DNA of 57,643 nt, from assembly GCF_014705605.1 (NCBI RefSeq), contig NZ_JACXIZ010000038.1:1-57643 (forward strand), written 5' to 3'. The notes below the pieces were generated by a model. The model saw only the letters and a program-made list of their open reading frames with translations. It was not told the origin of the DNA and did no database searches. Positions 16,444-27,500 of this stretch are shown piece by piece (position 1 is the first letter of the stretch; the number at the start of each line of letters is the position of its first letter). Source of the stretch: Paenibacillus sabuli (lineage in GTDB: Bacteria > Bacillota > Bacilli > Paenibacillales > Paenibacillaceae). A program made the translations under genes and the position numbers.

Positions 16444-18246
16444 ATGAAAAAATGGATGGCAGGCATGACGGCAGCGGTCGTACTGGCCGCTGCCCCCGCC
16501 GCCGGAGCGGTATGGAGCGGTCCGGCAGGCACGCTGTCCGCGGCTGCAATGCACACGCTGGCGCTCGATCGCAGCGCGGTGGAGCACGGCGATGAGGTGA
16601 CGGCAACCGGACAGTTCGCGGCGGGCGAGTGGGTCTCGCTGCGCGTCATTGACAGCGCGGGGGCGGTCGTCGTGTTCGACGGCGTGCGCGCGGACGCGGA
16701 TGGTATGTACAGCTTCGCCTTCGTCGTGCCGGAAACGGCGGCGGACGGCGAGCTGACGGTGTATACCGGCTCGGGTGAGCAATCGGAGAGCGCGGCGCTG
16801 GAGCTGGAGGAGGATGCAGGCAGCGGCGGCGGTGATGACGATGAGGATGACGAAGGCAATGGCGGCAGTGGAAATGACGATGAAGACGACGAAGGCAGTG
16901 GCGGCAGTGGCGGATACGTGCCGCCTGCTACTGGCGGAAGCACAATCGGAGCCGGTGCGATTAGGGTGCGACCGATTGTAAGCGCGGATGCGGACGGACG
17001 ACAACAGGCGACCGCGCGCATTACGACCGCCCAGATCCGACAAGCGCTGCGGGAACATCAAGGCACGCTGAAGATCACGGTCGACGCCGGAGATGCAGAG
17101 GCGGTCACAGTCGATCTGGAGCCGGCCGCGCTGCGCGAGCTGCTGGCAGCCGAAGGCGTCGAGCGGCTGGAGATCGTCACGGCGCTTGGCAGCTATCGGC
17201 TGCCGCTGGAGCTGGCCGGACAGCTGGAATCGGAGCAGGACGCCGCGCTCGTCATGACGATCGGGCTGACGGACGAAGAGACGGCCAAGGACGCACAGGC
17301 TGCGGCAGCAGCTCAGGAGCTGGAGCTGATTGGGCAGCCGGTTGAGTTCGAGGTATACGGCGAAGCCGGCGATGAGCGCATCATGCTGGACTATGGCAAT
17401 ACGTATGTCGAGCGTGCGTTGCCGACGACGGGTATCGACGGCGCTGCGTCGTCCGTGATGACGGGGGAACTGACGGGTGTGCTGTACGATCCGGCTACGG
17501 GCGAGCTTCGCTTCGTGCCGTCGCTGTTCGAGGCCGAGGAAGGGATGGCGCTGCTGAAGCGCAACGGCAACAGCGTCTACGCGGTGATCGGCCATGCGGA
17601 GTCGTTCGCCGATCTCGCTCCGGGCTACTGGGCCAAGGCGGATGTCGAACTGCTCGCTTCGAAGCTGGTCGTGAACGGTGTGGCCGAGCATCGCTTCGCG
17701 CCGGGGGCCGACGTGACGCGTGCGGAATTCGCCGCACTGGCGGTGCGCGCGCTCGCGCTGGCAGAAGAAGGTCCGGCAGCATTCGACGACGTCGCGGCTG
17801 ACCGCTGGTACTCGGATGTCGTGAGTGCCGCAGCCGAGGCCGGTCTGGTCGAGGGCTACGGCGACGGCCTGTTCGGCCCCGAGCGGCCGGTGACGCGCCA
17901 GGAGCTGGCAGTCATGATGGACCGGGCGCTGGACTATGCGGGCGCTGGCGCGGATGAAGCGGAGATTCATGCCCATGCAGCCGAAGACGCAACCGACAAC
18001 ATTACGGATAAGGCAACCGAAGCAACTGCGGCCGCGAGCTTGGCGGCGCATTCGCTAGGCGGCTTCGCCGATGCCGGGACGATTCCGGGATGGGCGCAGG
18101 AGGCGGTCGCCGACATGGCGGCGCGCGGCATCATCGAAGGCCGTCCGGACGGCCGCTTCGACGGCGCGGCGCAAGCGACCCGCGCCGAGGCGGCGGTCAT
18201 GCTGAAGCGTCTGCTGGAGGAAGCGGGGTTCATCGATCCGAGTTGA
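16444..18246 (+). CDS. SLH-domain cell-surface protein
   Basis: 600 residues from ATG 16444; an earlier in-frame ATG at 16423 overlaps the previous stop but would place seven extra residues before the signal peptide MKKWMAGMTAAVVLAAAP. An immunoglobulin-like segment (about 35-115) is followed by an acidic Gly/Asp/Glu linker (about 123-157) and a middle domain of unknown role. Three SLH domains then follow at about 389-439, 446-500 and 540-596, with YWAKADVELL, WYSDVVSAAAEAGLVEGYG and AQEAVADMAARGIIEGR. SLH domains bind pyruvylated secondary wall polymer. It follows the choice-of-anchor-I gene by only 20 bases and probably shares its Pho-controlled transcript. Confidence 0.88.
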   Translation: MKKWMAGMTAAVVLAAAPAAGAVWSGPAGTLSAAAMHTLALDRSAVEHGDEVTATGQFAAGEWVSLRVIDSAGAVVVFDGVRADADGMYSFAFVVPETAADGELTVYTGSGEQSESAALELEEDAGSGGGDDDEDDEGNGGSGNDDEDDEGSGGSGGYVPPATGGSTIGAGAIRVRPIVSADADGRQQATARITTAQIRQALREHQGTLKITVDAGDAEAVTVDLEPAALRELLAAEGVERLEIVTALGSYRLPLELAGQLESEQDAALVMTIGLTDEETAKDAQAAAAAQELELIGQPVEFEVYGEAGDERIMLDYGNTYVERALPTTGIDGAASSVMTGELTGVLYDPATGELRFVPSLFEAEEGMALLKRNGNSVYAVIGHAESFADLAPGYWAKADVELLASKLVVNGVAEHRFAPGADVTRAEFAALAVRALALAEEGPAAFDDVAADRWYSDVVSAAAEAGLVEGYGDGLFGPERPVTRQELAVMMDRALDYAGAGADEAEIHAHAAEDATDNITDKATEATAAASLAAHSLGGFADAGTIPGWAQEAVADMAARGIIEGRPDGRFDGAAQATRAEAAVMLKRLLEEAGFIDPS

Positions 18247-18304
18247 CGACGGCCTTCGGCGCAGGCTCTCGGAACGATCGAAATATGAATAGGCAGCATC
18301 TAGG

Positions 18305-18341
18305 ATAACGGTGCCGGGGATTCTTATCCCAGCACCGTTAT
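18305..18341 (+). terminator. Hairpin terminator after the SLH gene
   Basis: ATAACGGTGC (18305-18314) pairs with GCACCGTTAT (18332-18341), and the inner GGGA/TCCC extends the stem. Only a short T-run follows, so termination may be partial. Confidence 0.65.
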
Positions 18342-18494
18342 TTGCGTGCAATACGTTTAACAAACGGCGAAGGGAATAGCAAGGTTCCATGCTTGCGAAA
18401 ATATGAACCCTCCGCTGCTACGGTCTGCCGTGAGGCGAGAAATCGGAATGTCTATTATAATGACATTTAAAAGAACAGCGAGAGGGTTGGGGAG

Positions 18495-20825
18495 ATGACG
18501 CAATCGGCGCCGCAAGCAAGCAAGCAACGTATTAATGTATTCGGGCAGTTTTTCGCCAGTTTCCTGGGGCTGATCATGCTGCCGTCCATATTGGCCAGCT
18601 CATTTACGTATTTTTACGTGGTGGGACTCGTGGAGCGGGAAATGGAGCAGGCCAGCGACACGGTCGTCGGACATTTTGCCGCTCGGACGGACGAATTGAT
18701 GGAAGCGCTTCAAAATCATATGATTGCGCAGCTTGGAAAATCCGAGCTGCCCCGGTTGCTGCTCGATTTGGAGGGGCAAGGCGACCCCGAGAACCGCATT
18801 GACTTGCTCAAGTCGCTGACCGATCAGGTATCGGAGAGCGCGCCTTATCAGTCCTTGGCCAAGGACGCCTATCTTTATTTGGCCAACCACGACATAGTAA
18901 TCAGCAGTGCCGGCCACTTTAGCAAAGCGGTATTTTTTAATTATTTCAATGATATTGAAGGCTATTCGGCGGAAACGATCGATGCCTTGTTCAACGGAAA
19001 AAAAATGATGGCGTTGTCGAATCCGCAAACGATTTCGCTGAGGGATTTATATACGGGCGCAGAACGGAGCGCGGGCCGCTACATCAGCGCCACAATCAGC
19101 TACCCGTTCAATTCACGGAAGCCCGAAGCGTACCTGGTCATGAATATCGACGCGGAGCAACTGCGTCAGCAGATTCATATCGATGCCAGCAATAACGCCT
19201 TCGAGGCGGCGCTGGTGAATTACGCCGGGCAAGTGCTGGCCTATACCGGTCAAGGGGAAATCGACGGACAAGTTTTGCTTCGGGCGACGAATTCGGAGGA
19301 GTCGGAGCAGCCGCGGATTGCAGCCGGTCATCGCAATTGGCGGATGCTCAGCTATTACTCGGGTCAGTTCGACTGGGTGTATGTCGGCTTGGCCGACGAG
19401 AGGGAATTGCTGCGTCCGGGAATCTTGATTCAGCGGGCCAGTGCGCTGCTGCTGGGCTTCTTGCTGCTAGTCGGCGTCGGCTTGTCCTATTTGCTCAGCA
19501 AAAAGCTGTATCGCCCGATTCGCGACATCAAGCGTCAACTGGAGCCGCGCGCCAAGCCAAGGCGGGAAGCCGCAGGCAATGAATTCGACCTGATCAAAGA
19601 ATGGTCGCGGACGCTTGTAACGGAGCATCGGGAGATGGCCGAGCTGATTGAAGGCATCTCGCCGGTCATGCACGAGTATTTTCTAAGCAAGGTGCTGCTC
19701 GGCGAGTTTCGAGATGGACTGTCGGTCGAATATTACGCAAGGGAGGTTGGCTTCGATACGGCGTTTGCGGATACATTGGCTGTACTGTGCATCGAGCTCC
19801 GCTACCGGGGCGATCCCGAGCGTCCTTTGACGGAGACGGATAAAACCTTTTTGATGACCGAGCTCAAGCATCGTATCGAACGGCGACTCGAAGGGCAAGT
19901 GTGGTTATGCGAAATTCGCAAGGAGCTGCTCGCTTGCGTAATCGCCTTGCCGCAGGAGATGGAGACGGTGGCAGTCGATGTGAGGGTAGGCGCCGTGATG
20001 GATATTCTCTCGCAACAACGCGCCAATTATCGTGCTGCTGCCGCACTGGGCTGCTCCGTAGCGGCTGTCTCCGAACTGCACCGTTCCTATCGGCACGCGC
20101 TCAGCAAGTTAAAGTATCAGCGTTTTGACGAAGCGGTGCAGCTCTGCGAGGAACTGGACGAACCGCGCGGCATCGACGGTTTTTTGCCAGCCGGGCAAGT
20201 CAAGCAATTTTTGAACCTGTACAAATCGGGGAGCTTCCAGAGCATGGTCGACCATGTGAACGAATGGCTGGACGAGGCCAGGGCGGGCGGCGCTACGGCC
20301 GATATCGTGCGTCAACGAAGCACGGATATTCTGAACACCTGGTTGCGAGCGGTGTCCGCCGATGGCAACCACGAATTCAGCATCGAGCAGTACGCTTCCC
20401 TGTTCCGCCGTCTTCATGACAGTGCGACGTGGGACGAGCTGCGCCTTTTTTTCCGGGATGCGGCGGCAGAGCTGTTCAAGCGGGAGCATCTGGAGGACAA
20501 GCACGGCCGATTCGATCAAGTAGCCGACTACATTCGCACGCATTACGGATCGGATCTGACGATCGAACAATTGGCTGGACAGATGGGCATGTCGATCGGC
20601 CATTTCAGCCGCAGCTTCAAAGAAGAGATGGGGGAGAAATACATTGATTACGTGACCCGGTGCCGAATTGAGGCCGCTAAGCAACTATTACTGGAGACGG
20701 ATATGAAGCTTGACGAGATTGCGGTGAGGATTGGGTATTGGGGACGGAATCCGTTTATCAAGATGTTTCGAAAATATGCGGGCGTCACGCCCGGCAAGTA
20801 TCGGGAGGCGCATAAGTCGAGCTGA
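18495..20825 (+). CDS. Membrane-anchored AraC-family sensor-regulator of ABC cassette 2
   Basis: 776 residues from ATG 18495 with GAGAGGGTTGGGGAG upstream and a TATAAT box at 18456-18461. Membrane helix 1 is near residues 18-43, an extracellular sensor region follows, and helix 2 (ALLLGFLLLVGVGLSYLLS) is near 315-335. A C-terminal AraC domain (about 685-770) reads LTIEQLAGQMGMSIGHFSRS and then LDEIAVRIGYWGRNPFIKMF. The architecture matches the regulator of cassette 1, but the two are diverged in sequence. It precedes the permease genes by about 190 bases on the same strand and most likely activates them in response to an external sugar. Confidence 0.9.
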   Translation: MTQSAPQASKQRINVFGQFFASFLGLIMLPSILASSFTYFYVVGLVEREMEQASDTVVGHFAARTDELMEALQNHMIAQLGKSELPRLLLDLEGQGDPENRIDLLKSLTDQVSESAPYQSLAKDAYLYLANHDIVISSAGHFSKAVFFNYFNDIEGYSAETIDALFNGKKMMALSNPQTISLRDLYTGAERSAGRYISATISYPFNSRKPEAYLVMNIDAEQLRQQIHIDASNNAFEAALVNYAGQVLAYTGQGEIDGQVLLRATNSEESEQPRIAAGHRNWRMLSYYSGQFDWVYVGLADERELLRPGILIQRASALLLGFLLLVGVGLSYLLSKKLYRPIRDIKRQLEPRAKPRREAAGNEFDLIKEWSRTLVTEHREMAELIEGISPVMHEYFLSKVLLGEFRDGLSVEYYAREVGFDTAFADTLAVLCIELRYRGDPERPLTETDKTFLMTELKHRIERRLEGQVWLCEIRKELLACVIALPQEMETVAVDVRVGAVMDILSQQRANYRAAAALGCSVAAVSELHRSYRHALSKLKYQRFDEAVQLCEELDEPRGIDGFLPAGQVKQFLNLYKSGSFQSMVDHVNEWLDEARAGGATADIVRQRSTDILNTWLRAVSADGNHEFSIEQYASLFRRLHDSATWDELRLFFRDAAAELFKREHLEDKHGRFDQVADYIRTHYGSDLTIEQLAGQMGMSIGHFSRSFKEEMGEKYIDYVTRCRIEAAKQLLLETDMKLDEIAVRIGYWGRNPFIKMFRKYAGVTPGKYREAHKSS

Positions 20826-21016
20826 GCAAAAAAAAGCCCGCATCCCCCGCTGCTCACAGCTTTGCACGATCGCAAGCACCGATTCTTGTTGTTGTCCGTT
20901 CATCAAAATACGATGCTTTACCTCCGCCGAACCGCCGAGTACGATAGAACGGCAGCGCGGAACCGCAGGAGCGTAAAGCCCCGCGCCTGCAATACAAGAG
21001 AAAGGGGGAACCTGCT

Positions 21017-21928
21017 GTGCCTGTACAATTATTCGAGCGCCTGCGCAAGTTCAAGGTCTATTATCTGCTGCTGCTGCCCGGCATCGTTTACTACATTGTG
21101 TTTAAGTATGTGCCGATGTACGGCGTGCTCATCGGCTTTCAGAACTACTCGCCGGCCAGGGGCATTTGGGGCAGCGACTGGGTGGGACTCAAGCATTTTA
21201 TCACGTTCTTCTACGAAACGCCGGATTCATGGAAGTTAATCCGAAATACGTTGTTGCTGAACGTTTACGAGATGCTGTTTTATTTTCCCGCGCCGATTGT
21301 GCTGGCCATTTTGCTCCATGAGCTGAAGCATGTCCTGTTCCGCAGGGTCGTTCAAACGATCAGCTATATGCCTCATTTTTTGTCTACGGTCGTCATCGTC
21401 GGCATGACGGTCACATTTTTGTCGCCGCAATCGGGCATCGTCAACCACTTGCTGGATGCGCTCGGCTTTGATCGGATCATGTTCCTGGGCGATCCCGGCT
21501 GGTTTCGAACCATTTATGTCGGCTCGGAAATTTGGCAAAAACTAGGATGGGGAACAATTCTTTATTTGGCGGCGATTGCCGGCGTCGACCCGACCTTGTA
21601 CGAGGCGGCGCGGATCGATGGCGCCAACCGCTTCCAGCAGATTCGGCATGTGACCCTTGTCGGCATGGTGCCGGTCATCATCATTTTGTTTGTGCTGAAC
21701 CTGGGCAGTATGATGGAAGTGGGTTACCAGAAAATTATTTTGCTGTACAATCCGTTTATTTATGAGACGGCTGACGTCATCAATACGTTCGTATACCGGC
21801 GAGGCATTCTTGGCGCGAATTTCAGCTTTGCTGCCGCCGTCGGGCTGTTTCAATCCTTGTTCGGCTTTGTGCTCGTCTTGTTGGCGAACCGGGCGGCGCG
21901 CAAATATTCGGACACCAGTCTGTGGTAG
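21017..21928 (+). CDS. Sugar ABC transporter permease, LplB type (cassette 2)
   Basis: 303 residues from GTG 21017, preceded by AAAGGGGGAA. First membrane segment is YYLLLLPGIVYYIVFKYVPM, and the EAA loop is YEAARIDGANRFQQIRHVTL. It is clearly homologous to the permease at 2902, with the shared signatures GVLIGFQNYSP and QTISYMPHFLSTVV. It forms the cytoplasmic membrane channel with the next permease (16-base gap). As in cassette 1 no ATPase gene is present, so a shared multi-sugar ATPase is presumed. Confidence 0.92.
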   Translation: MPVQLFERLRKFKVYYLLLLPGIVYYIVFKYVPMYGVLIGFQNYSPARGIWGSDWVGLKHFITFFYETPDSWKLIRNTLLLNVYEMLFYFPAPIVLAILLHELKHVLFRRVVQTISYMPHFLSTVVIVGMTVTFLSPQSGIVNHLLDALGFDRIMFLGDPGWFRTIYVGSEIWQKLGWGTILYLAAIAGVDPTLYEAARIDGANRFQQIRHVTLVGMVPVIIILFVLNLGSMMEVGYQKIILLYNPFIYETADVINTFVYRRGILGANFSFAAAVGLFQSLFGFVLVLLANRAARKYSDTSLW

Positions 21929-21944
21929 AAAGGAACCCGATTCT

Positions 21945-22805
21945 ATGAAAACGAGCATGGGCTCCCGCCTGTTCGACATTGGCAACGTGCTGCTGATGCT
22001 TGTTCTAATCGCGGTCACGTTGTACCCGATGCTGTATGTATTCTCGGCCTCGGTCAGCAATCCCGGCCTCGTCTCCAGCGGCCAGGTCAAGCTGCTGCCG
22101 CAGGGCTGGACCTGGATCGCCTACGACCGTATTCTGAGCCGGTCCGATCTGTGGATCAGCTATTGGAATACAATCCGGTACACGGCGCTGCAGACGGCGT
22201 TGACGCTGACCGCGACTTGCATGATGGCTTATCCGCTGGCGAAGCGGGAGCTGCCGGGGCGACGCTTTATTTTAATGGCGACGGCCTTCACGCTGCTGTT
22301 CAGCGGCGGACTGATCCCGACCTTCCTGGTCGTGGAGCAGCTCGGCATGCTCAATACGGTCTGGTCGATGGTGCTGCCGTCGCTGATCAGTACCTGGTAC
22401 CTGTTTATTATGCGCACCTTCTTCGAGGCGCTTCCCAGAGAGCTCGAGGATGCCGCTACGATGGACGGCTGCGGCCCGCTGGGCATATTATTCCGAATCG
22501 TGCTGCCGTTGTCGTTGCCGGTGATGATGACGATCGGCTTGTTTACGGCCGTCACCCAATGGAATTCGTTTTTTGACGCGGTGCTGTATTTGCGTGAGCG
22601 AGAGATGTATCCGCTTCAAATATTGCTTCGAACCATTGTCATTTCCGATTCGACGGCCGATACGTACGTCGAGGACGGGGGTACCTTTGTGGAGACGGTC
22701 AAATACGCCGTCATCGTGATTGCGACGCTGCCGATTTTATGCGTCTATCCGTTTATCCAGAAATATTTTGTCCAGGGCAGCATGATTGGCGGAATCAAAG
22801 GATAG
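21945..22805 (+). CDS. Sugar ABC transporter permease, YtcP type (cassette 2)
   Basis: 286 residues from ATG 21945, which follows AGAAAGGAACC; an upstream extension of the same frame lies inside the previous gene and is not used. The first membrane segment is about residues 14-34 and the EAA loop reads LEDAATMDGCGPLGILFRIVLP. The C-terminus YFVQGSMIGGIKG is the family ending seen in the cassette 1 partner. It is the second half of the heterodimeric importer. Confidence 0.92.
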   Translation: MKTSMGSRLFDIGNVLLMLVLIAVTLYPMLYVFSASVSNPGLVSSGQVKLLPQGWTWIAYDRILSRSDLWISYWNTIRYTALQTALTLTATCMMAYPLAKRELPGRRFILMATAFTLLFSGGLIPTFLVVEQLGMLNTVWSMVLPSLISTWYLFIMRTFFEALPRELEDAATMDGCGPLGILFRIVLPLSLPVMMTIGLFTAVTQWNSFFDAVLYLREREMYPLQILLRTIVISDSTADTYVEDGGTFVETVKYAVIVIATLPILCVYPFIQKYFVQGSMIGGIKG

Positions 22806-22843
22806 ACGCTGCCGAAGATATTCAAATCAGGGGGATGGATCAC

Positions 22844-24439
22844 ATGAAAAACGGAAAACGGCCGGCGCTCGCCGGCATCCTGGCATTGACAGGCCTGCTG
22901 GCGCTGGGCGCGTGCAGCGGCAACACGGAGAATCAGCCTAGTTCGGGCGCGGGCTCGTCAGAGACGAGTACCGCCGGAAGCGAAGCGCAGACAGGGCAAG
23001 GGCGGGTATCCGACGAGCCGCTTACCTTCAAGTGGCTGGCCTACGACCGCAGGGAGGCGCCGATCAAGGAGGACTGGCCTGTATTCGAGGCAATCCGCGA
23101 CCAGACGAATGTGACGGTCGAGTTCGAACTGGCTCCGGGCGGACTTGCGGAAAAACGGCAAATCATGATTGCGACCAATTCCGTGACGGATTTCATTCCG
23201 GTTCCGCACAGCGACGCCCGCACCTACGGACCGGATGGCGTGTTTTTGAATCTGGCCGATTACATGGACGAGTACGCCCCGAATTTGAAGCAGTTCTTCG
23301 CGGAATACCCGGAAGCGGAGGCGCTGGTCACCGGGGAGGACGGGGGGATCTATGCAGTGCCTACGCTGGAAGGCGTCGGCTTCAATTACGCCTGGATCGT
23401 CAGAGCCGATCTGATGGACGAATACGGGCTGGACAATCCGACCTCGCCGGACGAGTTTTACACGCTTCTGAAAACGCTTAAGCAACACCATCCCGACACC
23501 TATCCGCTGGTGCCGGAGCGAGGCAATCATAATGGGCCGGCTACCTTGTTCACGCCGATATTGCGCGCGTTCAGCGGACTTGAGGGGTACATTCCGATGG
23601 ATCCGGAGTCGGACGAGTATGTGTTCGCCGGCGATCATCCGGGCTTCCGCGAGGCGCTCGAATTCATGCACAAGCTGCATGAAGAGGAACTGCTCGACCC
23701 TGAATTCGCGATCCTGAAGCCGGCACAGTGGGAGGAGCGCATGCTCTCCGGCAAAGGTCTGGTGACATGGTTCTGGAAAACGCGGGTGGCCTCCTTCAAT
23801 AGTGCTGCCGATGAGGCAGCGCTCATTCCCGGCTTCCAGATGAGCGCGATGCCGCAATTCGCTGCGGAAGGCGTAACCGACTATCAATATTCCCGGGATT
23901 ACATCGGTGTCAACGGCATTGCGATCTCGGGACAGATCAAGGAGAAGGAAGCCGCGGTCCGGTTTTTGGACTACTTGGTAGGAGAAGAAGGGGCGAACTA
24001 CTTGGCATACGGCATCGAGGGGACGACCTATGAATTCGTCGATGGCGAGGCGAAATTCCTGGAATCGCTCGGACCGGCGCCGTACGCACTGCTGCGCGGC
24101 GAATACGGCGTGTGGTATCCGGAGATTAATCTCAACAACGGCAAGTCGCGCGCAGCCGAGCGGCTGAGCGAGGAAGCGCAGGCGATCGAAGATATGTATA
24201 GCCCGATCGTGCGTCAGGCGCCGAAGCCGCTGGTGCTGACCGCCGAGGAGACAGAGCTTCAGATCGCCAAGCAGAGTAATCTGAACACGTATATGGATCA
24301 GAAAATATCGGAGTTCATCGCAGGGCGGATTGCCATTACGGACGAGAGCATCGCCGATTTCATCGCGCAATGCCGCAAGCTGGGCGCTTATGAGCTGCGC
24401 GATATGTATAATGCGGCCTACGAGCGGGTCTATGAGTGA
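22844..24439 (+). CDS. Extracellular solute-binding lipoprotein of ABC cassette 2
   Basis: 531 residues from ATG 22844, eight bases after AGGGGG; the frame is open further upstream into the previous gene but without a start signal. The lipobox LLALGACSG gives lipidated Cys24. A Ser/Gly/Thr spacer leads to the binding domain beginning LTFKWLAYDRREAPIKEDWP. Length and build match the LplA-type binding protein of cassette 1, although the two are far apart in sequence, so they probably bind different oligosaccharides. The next gene encodes a giant secreted beta-helix protein whose products it may collect. Confidence 0.92.
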   Translation: MKNGKRPALAGILALTGLLALGACSGNTENQPSSGAGSSETSTAGSEAQTGQGRVSDEPLTFKWLAYDRREAPIKEDWPVFEAIRDQTNVTVEFELAPGGLAEKRQIMIATNSVTDFIPVPHSDARTYGPDGVFLNLADYMDEYAPNLKQFFAEYPEAEALVTGEDGGIYAVPTLEGVGFNYAWIVRADLMDEYGLDNPTSPDEFYTLLKTLKQHHPDTYPLVPERGNHNGPATLFTPILRAFSGLEGYIPMDPESDEYVFAGDHPGFREALEFMHKLHEEELLDPEFAILKPAQWEERMLSGKGLVTWFWKTRVASFNSAADEAALIPGFQMSAMPQFAAEGVTDYQYSRDYIGVNGIAISGQIKEKEAAVRFLDYLVGEEGANYLAYGIEGTTYEFVDGEAKFLESLGPAPYALLRGEYGVWYPEINLNNGKSRAAERLSEEAQAIEDMYSPIVRQAPKPLVLTAEETELQIAKQSNLNTYMDQKISEFIAGRIAITDESIADFIAQCRKLGAYELRDMYNAAYERVYE

Positions 24440-24522
24440 GCAAAGCTAGGGTCCAGGGAGCTTGCGGCGGCGCCGCAGGCTTCCCGGATCGCGTTAAAAG
24501 CGAAGAGGGAGGCAATCATGCG

Positions 24523-27500
24523 ATGGATGCAATGAGACGAGCGGTCTTGCGCGCAGCGGGAACGCTGCTCCTGACGGTCTGCGCAGGCTGCTTGCTGCCG
24601 ACGTCCGGTGCGGCCGAGGAGGCGCCGGTCTATCTGGGGAGCAGTGGCGAGTTGGTGTATAACGATTATGCGAACGTGCTTTTTTCGGCGCTGTTCGACA
24701 CCGAGGAGACCGGGTTGGCGCCCGGCGGCTGGACCGTGACAGAGACGGGCAGCGGCAGTATGGCTCGCGTAGCCGATTATCCGGATAATCGCAACAAGAG
24801 CTTGCAACTGTATGTCCCGACATCCTCCGACGCGGTCGAGGCGGTTCGCGGCTTTCGGGCGCAGGATGGAGCGGTCAGGGCAGTCTGGCGGTTATACGAT
24901 GCGGGAGCCGGCGGAGCGAGCATCCGGCTCGGGGACGGCGCCGCCGATGCAGTGGCGCTCTCACTCTTGCCGGGCGGCGGGACGCCGAGCATCGCGTATG
25001 AGACGGACGCCGGCTGGCAGACGCTTCAGTCGTATAGCCGCGATGCCTGGCTGACGGTCGAGCTGGTGGCGGATACGGGATCGGGCACCTTCGACCTCGC
25101 GATTGACGGGGTGACGGCAGGGACGGGTCTTCCGATGCTGCATACGGTATCGGAGTTGACGCAGATTCAATTTGCGCTCGCGCAAACGAACGGCGGGGAC
25201 GTGTACGTGGACGATCTGCGGGTCGACGAGGCCTACGCCGGGAATCGCCTCATCGACTATTCCCATGCCGGCTACGGCGGCGGCGGGACCGCGATCCCGG
25301 ATATCGCCGTCATGCAGCAATTGGAGCCCGCTCCGGGCGACAATGCGGCGCGCATCCAGGAGGCGATCGACGACGTGTCCGCGCTCGCGCCGGATGGCAA
25401 CGGCTTTCGCGGCGCGGTGCTGTTGAAGCGCGGGGTGTACGAGGTCAGCCGCTCGCTGCATCTGCATACGGACGGCGTGGTGTTGCGCGGCGAAGGACAA
25501 GGATCGGACGGCACAGTCCTCCGGTTCACATCGGAGCGGCAGCAAAATCTGATCGTGGCCGACGCAGAGGACGCGCCCGAGGTACAGGCCGCGGCGCTCC
25601 TGGATTCCTCCGGTGCGGAGCCGAGTCTGGACGAGACGCGTACCTACTACAGGATGCAGGACTTGCGCGACGGCGACTGGCTGCAGGTGTATGCGCACAA
25701 CCGGCTCGACGATAAATCGTTCCTCCAATTGCGCTATGCCTCGGACACGGCGGCGACTGACGGCGTCATCGAGGTGCGGCGAGACAGTCCGACCGGCACG
25801 GTGATCGGCTCGGCGGATCTTGCGCCCACCGGCGCCTGGGATCGGTGGGTCAGTCTGAACATTCCATTGACGGCTGCGACCGGAAATGCGGATGTGTACG
25901 TCACTTTTGCGTCCGGCTCCAATGAGGAGCTGGCCAATGTTCGCTCGCTTCGGCTGCTTCGGGATACGATTCGGCGCGAGGCGGAGCAGTTCGACGCGCA
26001 GTCGGGTACCGCGATCAGTCAAGGGGGCAGCGGCTCGTATGTGTCCGGCATTGCCGACGGGAACTGGCTTGCCTATGAAGATGTGGATATGACAGGGCGG
26101 GTCAATGCGAATCTGACCTTTCAATCCACAGGCAGTCCGGATGAAGTCCGGGTGGAGATCCGCAAGGACAGTCCGACCGGGGAGGTGCTGGGACAGGGGC
26201 TGACGAGCGGCCAATCTGCGAACTGGCGGAACGTCATCATCCCGCTCAAGAGCACGGCGGGCGTCCATGATCTGTATCTGGTCTTTCACAGCGAAGCGAC
26301 GGCGACCGATCTGCTCGGTCTGGATTATTTTTCGCTGGGAGGGAGTGTGTACGGAGAGCTGCCGGGGACGCGGCAGCCGCTGATCGAGTCGTACGTGCCA
26401 ACAGGCGCCGTTGCATTTGACGTGCAGGACGGATCGGGCTATCAGGTTGGCGATGCCGTCGTGGTACTGCAGCAATTCAACGAGGCCTGGGCCGATGATC
26501 TGGGCATGGGGAGCGATGCGGAGGACACCTGGGACGGCAATTACTACGTGTACGAATTCGCGCGGAAGATCGTGGGCGTCTCGGGTAATCGCATTACCGT
26601 GGATTTGCCCTTGATTCACCCGATTCAGGCGGCGCATAGCGCGGGCTATCTGTACAAGCGCGACAGCACCGGGCTGGCTCGGGTCGGGGTGGAGCGGCTG
26701 CGGCTCGTATCGAGCTTTGAGGGCGCGACCGACGAGAATCACGGATTTTACGGCATTGCGTACAAGGGCGTGGTGCACGGATGGATTCGCAATGTAACCG
26801 CGAAGTATTTTGTCAAGGGGTTGGCGAGCCTGACCGATACGAGCTATGTCACCGTGCAGGACAGCGCCGATCTGGCGCCGCGCTCCATTGTGGTGGGCGG
26901 GCGCCGCTATCCGTTCTTCCTCTACGGCAAGTCTGCCTATAACCTGGTGCAGCGCGCCTATGCCGAGGACGGCCGACATTCCTTCGGCACCAGCGCAAGA
27001 GTAACGGGGCCCAATGTGTTCCTGGACAGCGTGGCGGTGCAGTCGAGAGAGGACAGCGGGCCGCACAACAACTATGCGATCGGCACCCTGTACGACAATG
27101 TGACGGGGGGCACGCTGCGCGTATGGAAGCGTCCGAGCGAGCACGGCTGGTCCGGCGCCCAGCACGTGCTGTGGAATGTGACAGGAGCAGGCGGCGTATC
27201 CTGGCTCGGACGGCCGGGGGAGATCAAGCTGGATAGCGCGCCGGGCAGCAAAAGCTTCGCCATCGGCGCCATCGGCGAGCTGAACGGACCTGGGCCTTGG
27301 GTCAGTCCTGGCCAGCCGGTGTTGCCCCGCAGCCTCTACCTGCAGCAGCTGAAGGAGCGGCTCGGGCAATCCGCCGTCGAGGCCGTGACCGCACACGGCC
27401 AAGCAGATGGCAGTATTCACGAATGGCTGATGGCATGGAGGGGCGGTCTGGACGCCGACTATCCGGAGATCGCGGATGGGGAAGTGGAAGAGCACTTCGA

